Positions 24,587 through 29,239 of a DNA stretch of 29,239 nt are shown piece after piece. The stretch spans positions 1 through 29,239 of the forward strand of contig CAZFQG010000067.1 of NCBI GenBank assembly GCA_964520785.1, written 5' to 3'. Below the pieces are notes generated by a model, which was given only the letters and a program-made list of their open reading frames with translations, had not been told where the DNA came from and ran no database searches. A program made the translations under genes and the position numbers. The stretch is from CAZFQG01 sp964520785 (GTDB taxonomy: Bacteria > Planctomycetota > Planctomycetia > Pirellulales > Thermoguttaceae). Each line of letters starts with the position of its first letter. The stretch's first letter is position 1.

Positions 24587-26300
24587 ATGAGTACTGATTT
24601 CGAGAAGGACGAGTGGGGCGGAAACCAGTGGAGACTTGCCAAGGCTCCTACTGGAATTGGGGGGATCGACGAGATAACCGGAGGGGGCTCCCCCGGGGCC
24701 GGACAACCCTCGTATGCGGCTCCGCCGGCTGCGGAAAGACCTTGCTGGCGATGGAGTTCCTGGTGCGGGGGCGATTGAGTACAATGAACCGGGCGTCTTT
24801 TTGGCGTTCGAAGAGACAGCGGGGGAACTTACGAAGAATGTTCGCTCGCTCGGATTCGACCTGGAATCGCTCGTCGAGCATGAGAAGATAGCCCTCGACT
24901 ACGTTCAAATAGAACGGGCCGAAATCGAGGAGACCGGTGAGTACGACCTCGAGGGACTCTTCGTCCGCCTCGGATTCGCCGTCGACTCGATCGGCGCGAA
25001 GCGGGTCGTTCTCGACACCATTGAATCCCTCTTCTCCGGTCTCTCCAACGAGACTATTCTTCGCGCGGAACTCCGCCGCCTCTTCCGCTGGCTCAAGAAT
25101 AGGGGACTCACATCTATCGTCACCGGTGAACGGGGGGAAGGACAACTCACGCGGCACGGGCTGGAAGAGTACGTCTGCGACTGCGTCATCCTTCTGGATC
25201 ACCGCGTTCGCGAACAGGTTTCCACGCGGCGGATGCGGATCATGAAATACCGCGGATCGGTGCATGGCACCAGCGAGTATCCGTTTCTCATCGACGAAAA
25301 CGGAATCTCCGTGTTGCCGATCACGTCGTTGCGGCTGGAGCACGAGGTATCGGAGGACCGCGTCTCGACGGGCGTCGCCCGCCTGGACGCCATGCTCGGC
25401 GGCGAAGGGTACTACCGGGGATCCACGGTGCTCATCTCGGGGACGGCCGGTACCGGCAAGACGAGCCTCGCCGCGCACTTCGCCGAAGCCGCCTGCGGCC
25501 GCGGCGAGAAATGCCTCTATCTGGCCTTCGAGGAATCGCAAGATCAGGTGGTGCGCAACATGCGGTCCATCGGCGTCGATCTGGAACAATGGATTCGTGA
25601 AGGGCTGCTGACCCTCCACGCCGAACGCCCCACCGCCGCCGGCTTGGAAACCCATCTGGTGCGGATTCACAAACGGGTCGAGCAGTTGGAGCCGCGCATC
25701 GTCATTGTCGATCCGATCACCAACTTTCTATCCGTCAATCGCCAAGTCGAGGTCAGGGCAATGGTCACGCGCCTGATCGACTTCCTCAAATCGAGAGGCA
25801 TAACGGCCTTCGTCACCAGCCTCACCGGCGCCGGGGAACCGATCGAGGAGACCGAGGTCGGCATCTCCTCCCTCATGGACACGTGGATCCTCTTGCGTGC
25901 CGACGAAGGTGCCGGCGAGCGGAATCGGACCATCTACATCCTCAAATCCCGCGGAATGGCCCACTCCAACCAGGTGCGTGAGTTTCGCATCACGGACCGC
26001 GGCGTCGATATCCTCGACGCCTACGTAGGCCCGGCGGGAGTGTTGACCGGCGCGGCCCGCGTTATGCAGGAGACCAAAGACCGCGCCGTAGTCGAGGCAC
26101 ACGAGCAGCGAATTGAAGCGAAGCGGCGCGAACTCGACCGACGGCGCCGCGTTCTTGAGAGCCGGATCCGGATACTAAATGCGGAGTTCGAAGCGGAGGC
26201 GGACGAGCTAACCCTGCTCATCTCGCAATACGAGGCGGTCCAGGAGCAGTGCGGCGGCGACCGCGCGACCATGGCGCGGATGCGAACCGCGAACACCTGA
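24587..26300 (+). CDS. kaiC: KaiC-family double-domain ATPase, reading frame broken twice near the 5' end
   Basis: Joined across two frame breaks, the product is about 571 residues with two RecA-like domains. Domain 1 has Walker A GSAGCGKT (about 45-52), the FLAFEET catalytic Glu pair and VVLDTIESL. Domain 2 has Walker A GTAGTGKT (about 285-292), YLAFEES and IVIVDPITNFLSV. At the place of the KaiC autophosphorylation pair (Ser-Thr in cyanobacterial ISTITDT) this protein reads GISSLMDT. The C-terminus is a long coiled coil (about 505-560). Frame changes occur at G-runs 24683-24687 and 24767-24771; adding one G at each restores GGGLPRGRTTLV and LVRGAIEYNEPG. As written, only 24714-26300 is a long open frame, lacking Walker A 1. 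GGGGGAGG precedes ATG 24587. It heads the kai operon. Confidence 0.85.
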
Positions 26301-26314
26301 AAGGAGGAAGAGAA

Positions 26315-26638
26315 ATGAACGAGGACCGAGACACGGCGGCCGCGGATCCCGAAGTGAAGGCATGGGAATTGCGGTTGTACGTAGCGGGGAAAACCCCGAA
26401 AAGCGTGACGGCGTTCGACAATCTGAAAAGGCTCTGCGAAGAGCACCTGGCCGGAGAGTACCGCATCGAGGTGGTCGATCTCATGGAAAACCCCCAGTTG
26501 GCCCAGCAGGACCAGGTTCTGGCGATTCCGACACTTGTGCGGAAGCTGCCCGAGCCGGTGCGGAAGATTATCGGCGATCTGGCCAATAAGGAACGCGTGC
26601 TGGTCGGATTGGAAATACGTCCCCTGCCGGCGGAATGA
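26315..26638 (+). CDS. kaiB: KaiB-family protein (first copy)
   Basis: This 107-residue thioredoxin-like-fold protein carries KaiB hallmarks: WELRLYVAGKTPKS, a central YRIEVVDLMENPQLA, then VLAIPTLVRKLPEPVRKIIGDL and a final VLVGLEI. KaiB family members bind KaiC and modulate its phosphorylation or output. AAGGAGG at 26301-26307, beginning right after the kaiC stop, sets ATG 26315; the longer open frame upstream overlaps kaiC and is rejected. About 26 bases separate it from the second kaiB. Residues 1-18 are an acidic, probably disordered head. Whether it switches fold as cyanobacterial KaiB does cannot be seen. Confidence 0.92.
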   Translation: MNEDRDTAAADPEVKAWELRLYVAGKTPKSVTAFDNLKRLCEEHLAGEYRIEVVDLMENPQLAQQDQVLAIPTLVRKLPEPVRKIIGDLANKERVLVGLEIRPLPAE

Positions 26639-26663
26639 CCGCCCCAGCCGAAGAAAGGATCCG

Positions 26664-27023
26664 ATGACGAGCCACACGGACTACCCCGAACCGAACGACC
26701 GGTCCGAGGAATTCGAACACCTTTTGGACGCGCACGACGAGGAGTTCATCCTGCGGCTGTACGTGACGGGGTTGACGCGGCGGTCGATCGAGGCGATCGA
26801 CACCATCAAGAGCGTGTGCGAAACGGAGCTTAAGGGTCGCTGCGACCTGCAAGTGATCGACCTGACCAAACATCCGGAATTGGCGAAAAAGGAGAACATC
26901 ATCGCCGCCCCAACGCTCATCAAAAAACTGCCGGCGCCCTTGCGGCGGCTCATCGGCGATCTGTCGGACCGGGAGCGGGTCCTGCTGGGACTGGACTTGA
27001 GGCCGAAATCGTACGGTTCTTGA
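26664..27023 (+). CDS. kaiB: KaiB-family protein (second copy)
   Basis: This 119-residue KaiB paralogue has FILRLYVTGLTRRS, LQVIDLTKHPELAKK, IIAAPTLIKKLPAPLRRLIGDL and VLLGLDLRP. By eye it is identical to the first copy at roughly half of about 87 aligned positions, so the duplication is old and the two probably have different roles. A 30-residue acidic N-terminal extension (EPNDRSEEFEHLLDAHDEE) is longer than in copy one. AAAGGA precedes ATG 26664. It ends 18 bases before the PAS-array gene and belongs to the same transcript. Confidence 0.92.
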   Translation: MTSHTDYPEPNDRSEEFEHLLDAHDEEFILRLYVTGLTRRSIEAIDTIKSVCETELKGRCDLQVIDLTKHPELAKKENIIAAPTLIKKLPAPLRRLIGDLSDRERVLLGLDLRPKSYGS

Positions 27024-27041
27024 ATACCGGAAAAGTCGAAA

Positions 27042-29239
27042 ATGACTGCCGACGCCAATACATACGAACGAATGCAAGCCGAGAACGCGCAACTGCGGCA
27101 GGAGCTGGCCGAGGCGAAGGAAGCTCTCGACGCCATCCGCCGCGGTGAAGTCGACGCGATTGTCGTCGAACACCCGGACGGCCCGCGGGTGTACACGCTT
27201 ACGGGGGCGAATGAGCCGTATCGCGTTTTCATCGAGGAGATGCAGGAAGGGGCCCTCACGCTCCGCGCCGACGGCGTCATCGTCTACGCGAACCAGCGGA
27301 TTGCGCGGATGCTCGGCGTCGGCTCCGAAGACCTATTGGCTTCGCCGTTCGAGCGGTTTCTGGCGCCAGAGAGCATCGCGACCTTTCAGACGCTCCTTCG
27401 CCAGGAGGAGGGACCCCACCGAGCCGAGGCGACGCTGCTCGCCGAGGCCGGTTCGCGGTTTCCGGCCTATTTGACGCTCGGCAAATTCCAAGGGGGCGGC
27501 GAGCAGATATCTCTTCTTGTCACTGATCTGACCCAGCAGAAACGTTATCAGGAAATCGTCAGCGCAGAGGCGTTCGCCAGCGCCGTTCTGGATCAGGCGG
27601 TCGACGCCGTGGTCGTCTGCGACGAAAAGGGCCGCGTCATCTGCGCCAATCGGACGGCCCAGGAGCTGTGCGGCGGCAGTCCCCTATTCCAGGATTTCCA
27701 CACGGTTTTCCCGCTTCACCGCGCCGATGAAGGCGCAGAACCGGCGGGCGGAAAGGCCGCCGGAATGCCTTCCCTCGTCCCCTCTTCTTTCGCGAAGGAA
27801 TCCGTCCGGGGGTTGGAGACGTTTCTGGAGTGCCCCGACCGCCGGCGGGTCGATTTGCTCCTCAGCGCCGGCCCCCTCTTCGGGGAAGACCGGCGGTTGC
27901 TCGGGTGTGTGATTACGATGAGTGACGTCACCGAGCAACGGCGGGCCGCCGAACAACTCGGCGAGACGACCGAGCGGTTCCAGCTCGCCAAGGAGGGGGC
28001 CGGGCTGGGAATCCATGACTACGACATTGCGACCGGAACAATCGGGTGGGACGAGCGCGTCCGAGAGTTGTGGGGCGTCGGTCCCGAGGAACCGATTACG
28101 TACGAGGCGTTCTTCGCCGGCGTTCATCCGGCGGACCGGGAGGCCGTCCAAGCGGCCGTCGATAAGTCGCTCGATCCCGGCGGCGACGGGAACTACGCCG
28201 CGGAATACCGCGTGGTCAACCGCCGTGACGGCGGCATGCGGTGGGTCGCCGCCTCCGGCCGCACGACCTTCGCCAATTCCAAGCCCGTCCGTCTCGTCGG
28301 CGTCGTCGAAGACATCACGAAGCGGAGACAGGCGGAGCAGTCGCTCCGCGAAAGCGAATTCTTCTTCCACCAGATGCTCGAATCGATCCCCGGCATGATC
28401 TTCACGACCCGGCCGGACGGCTACTGCGACTACCAGAGCCGGCAGTGGGCGGACTACACCGGGGTGCCCTCCGCGGAGCACGTCGGAGACGGCTGGAACA
28501 AGCTGCTCCATCCCGACGACCAGGCCAGGGTCTTAGCCGCCTGGCGCGCCGCCGTCGAGAACAAGGCGAATTACAACCTCGAGTACCGCGTGCGTCGCCG
28601 CGACGGCGCGTACGAGTGGTTCAAGGTTATCGGCCGGCCCATCAGCGACGAAGCGGGCAAAATCGTGCGGTGGTTCGGCGTCGCCGTCAACATCGAGGAA
28701 CTCAAGCAGCGGGAGGCACAACTTCACGCCAGTGAAAGCGAACTCGCCGCCACCCGGGAGCGATTGGAACTGGCACTCGGCGCCGGCGACGTGGCGACCT
28801 GGGTCTGGGACGTGCGAGACGATCGGGTTTTCGCGGATCAGAATCTCTCTACGTTCTTCACCATTTCCGAGGAGGAAGCCCGGGGGGGATCGCATTCCGC
28901 GTACCTCCGGTCGATTCACCCGGATGACCGGGAGCGTGTCGCCGGCCAACTTCAGGCGGTTGCCGAAGGCCGGGAGGAAGACTATGAAACCGAATACCGC
29001 GTCACCGGCCCGGACGGCGTGACACGCTGGGTCTTGGCACGAGGAGTGCTGGAGCGCGATTCCGACGGCGCCGTCGTCCGGGTCCCCGGTGTGATTCTCG
29101 ACGTCACCGAACGCAAACTCGCCGAACAGGCCCTCGAGCGGACCCTCGCCCAGTTTCGCGCTCTCTTCACGCACATGACCGACGGGCTGGCCTGTCAAAA
29201 ACCCCGGAACCTGGGCAAACTGGGGTTGACGGGAATTTG
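27042..29239 (+). CDS. Multi-PAS sensor protein, probable histidine kinase, cut by window end
   Basis: About 732 codons are in the window and the gene continues beyond it. Residues about 8-36 form a coiled coil (AENAQLRQELAEAKEALDAI) followed by RRGEVDAIVVEHPDG, a head I associate with sensor kinases next to kaiB/kaiC. At least five PAS or PAC units follow, beginning near residues 64, 176, 310, 438 and 571 (for example GALTLRADGVIVYANQRIARML and EYRVRRRDGAYEWFKVIGRP). A sixth starts near 702 (FRALFTHMTDGLA). No H-box or ATPase domain is inside the window, so kinase activity is inferred from architecture and operon. No membrane segment is seen, so it is likely cytosolic. ATG 27042 has only a weak GGAAAAG site. 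The last 16 codons do not look like a PAS domain. Confidence 0.8.
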   Translation, partial: MTADANTYERMQAENAQLRQELAEAKEALDAIRRGEVDAIVVEHPDGPRVYTLTGANEPYRVFIEEMQEGALTLRADGVIVYANQRIARMLGVGSEDLLASPFERFLAPESIATFQTLLRQEEGPHRAEATLLAEAGSRFPAYLTLGKFQGGGEQISLLVTDLTQQKRYQEIVSAEAFASAVLDQAVDAVVVCDEKGRVICANRTAQELCGGSPLFQDFHTVFPLHRADEGAEPAGGKAAGMPSLVPSSFAKESVRGLETFLECPDRRRVDLLLSAGPLFGEDRRLLGCVITMSDVTEQRRAAEQLGETTERFQLAKEGAGLGIHDYDIATGTIGWDERVRELWGVGPEEPITYEAFFAGVHPADREAVQAAVDKSLDPGGDGNYAAEYRVVNRRDGGMRWVAASGRTTFANSKPVRLVGVVEDITKRRQAEQSLRESEFFFHQMLESIPGMIFTTRPDGYCDYQSRQWADYTGVPSAEHVGDGWNKLLHPDDQARVLAAWRAAVENKANYNLEYRVRRRDGAYEWFKVIGRPISDEAGKIVRWFGVAVNIEELKQREAQLHASESELAATRERLELALGAGDVATWVWDVRDDRVFADQNLSTFFTISEEEARGGSHSAYLRSIHPDDRERVAGQLQAVAEGREEDYETEYRVTGPDGVTRWVLARGVLERDSDGAVVRVPGVILDVTERKLAEQALERTLAQFRALFTHMTDGLACQKPRNLGKLGLTGI

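Noticed and set aside
24680..24775. Programmed ribosomal frameshifting in kaiC
   Set aside because: Two shifts in the same direction at plain G5 runs, without a slippery heptamer or pseudoknot that I can see, fit missing bases better than recoding.

Overview
The window is about 29 kb of GC-rich bacterial DNA, most likely from a member of the Planctomycetota. The evidence is a large extracellular protein whose N-terminus carries the planctomycete LEPRxxLSA-type motif, two beta-helix proteins with dockerin-like calcium repeats (one with a PEP-CTERM sorting tail), and a general gene complement typical of that phylum. Species cannot be assigned from sequence alone.

Layout. (1) 14-2209: a TadE/TadG-like pilus-assembly pair and a DUF1573-type anchored protein. 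(2) 2383-7738: sugar-phosphate metabolism, with a phosphoglucomutase/phosphomannomutase and a GlgC ADP-glucose pyrophosphorylase, both on the minus strand, flanking a plus-strand HEAT-repeat gene and a small membrane-protein gene. (3) 8386-13358: a secreted cyclophilin fused to Ig-like repeats, then a B12-binding/radical SAM protein of unknown function. (4) 13355-16073: a well-formed sigma-70 promoter, a cobalamin riboswitch and metE. (5) 16087-17421: a hemolysin III/PAQR membrane protein and dCTP deaminase. (6) 17435-20979: a PEP-CTERM/dockerin beta-helix protein, a 122-bp palindromic MITE-like element, and two damaged genes in a row (a 5'-truncated dockerin protein and a methyltransferase with its middle deleted). 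(7) 21083-24180: a minus-strand run purA-uppS-cdsA. (8) 24587-29239: a Kai-type signalling operon, kaiC-kaiB-kaiB-multi-PAS sensor protein, running off the end of the window.

The most notable system is the Kai module. It has a double-domain KaiC, two diverged KaiB paralogues and a PAS-array protein (probably a histidine kinase) in one tight operon, without kaiA in view. Its kaiC reading frame is interrupted twice, each time by an apparent single missing G in a G-run. The best-supported regulatory element is the promoter plus B12 riboswitch in front of metE. There the promoter overlaps the stop codon of the upstream gene, and the aptamer closes with a perfect 9-bp P1 stem. The expected logic is that abundant cobalamin switches off the B12-independent methionine synthase.

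Damaged reading frames (19.5-21.0 kb, kaiC, and the last 50 bases) may reflect real decay or sequencing/assembly indels. These cases are kept separate below. No rRNA, tRNA, CRISPR array or complete insertion sequence was recognised.
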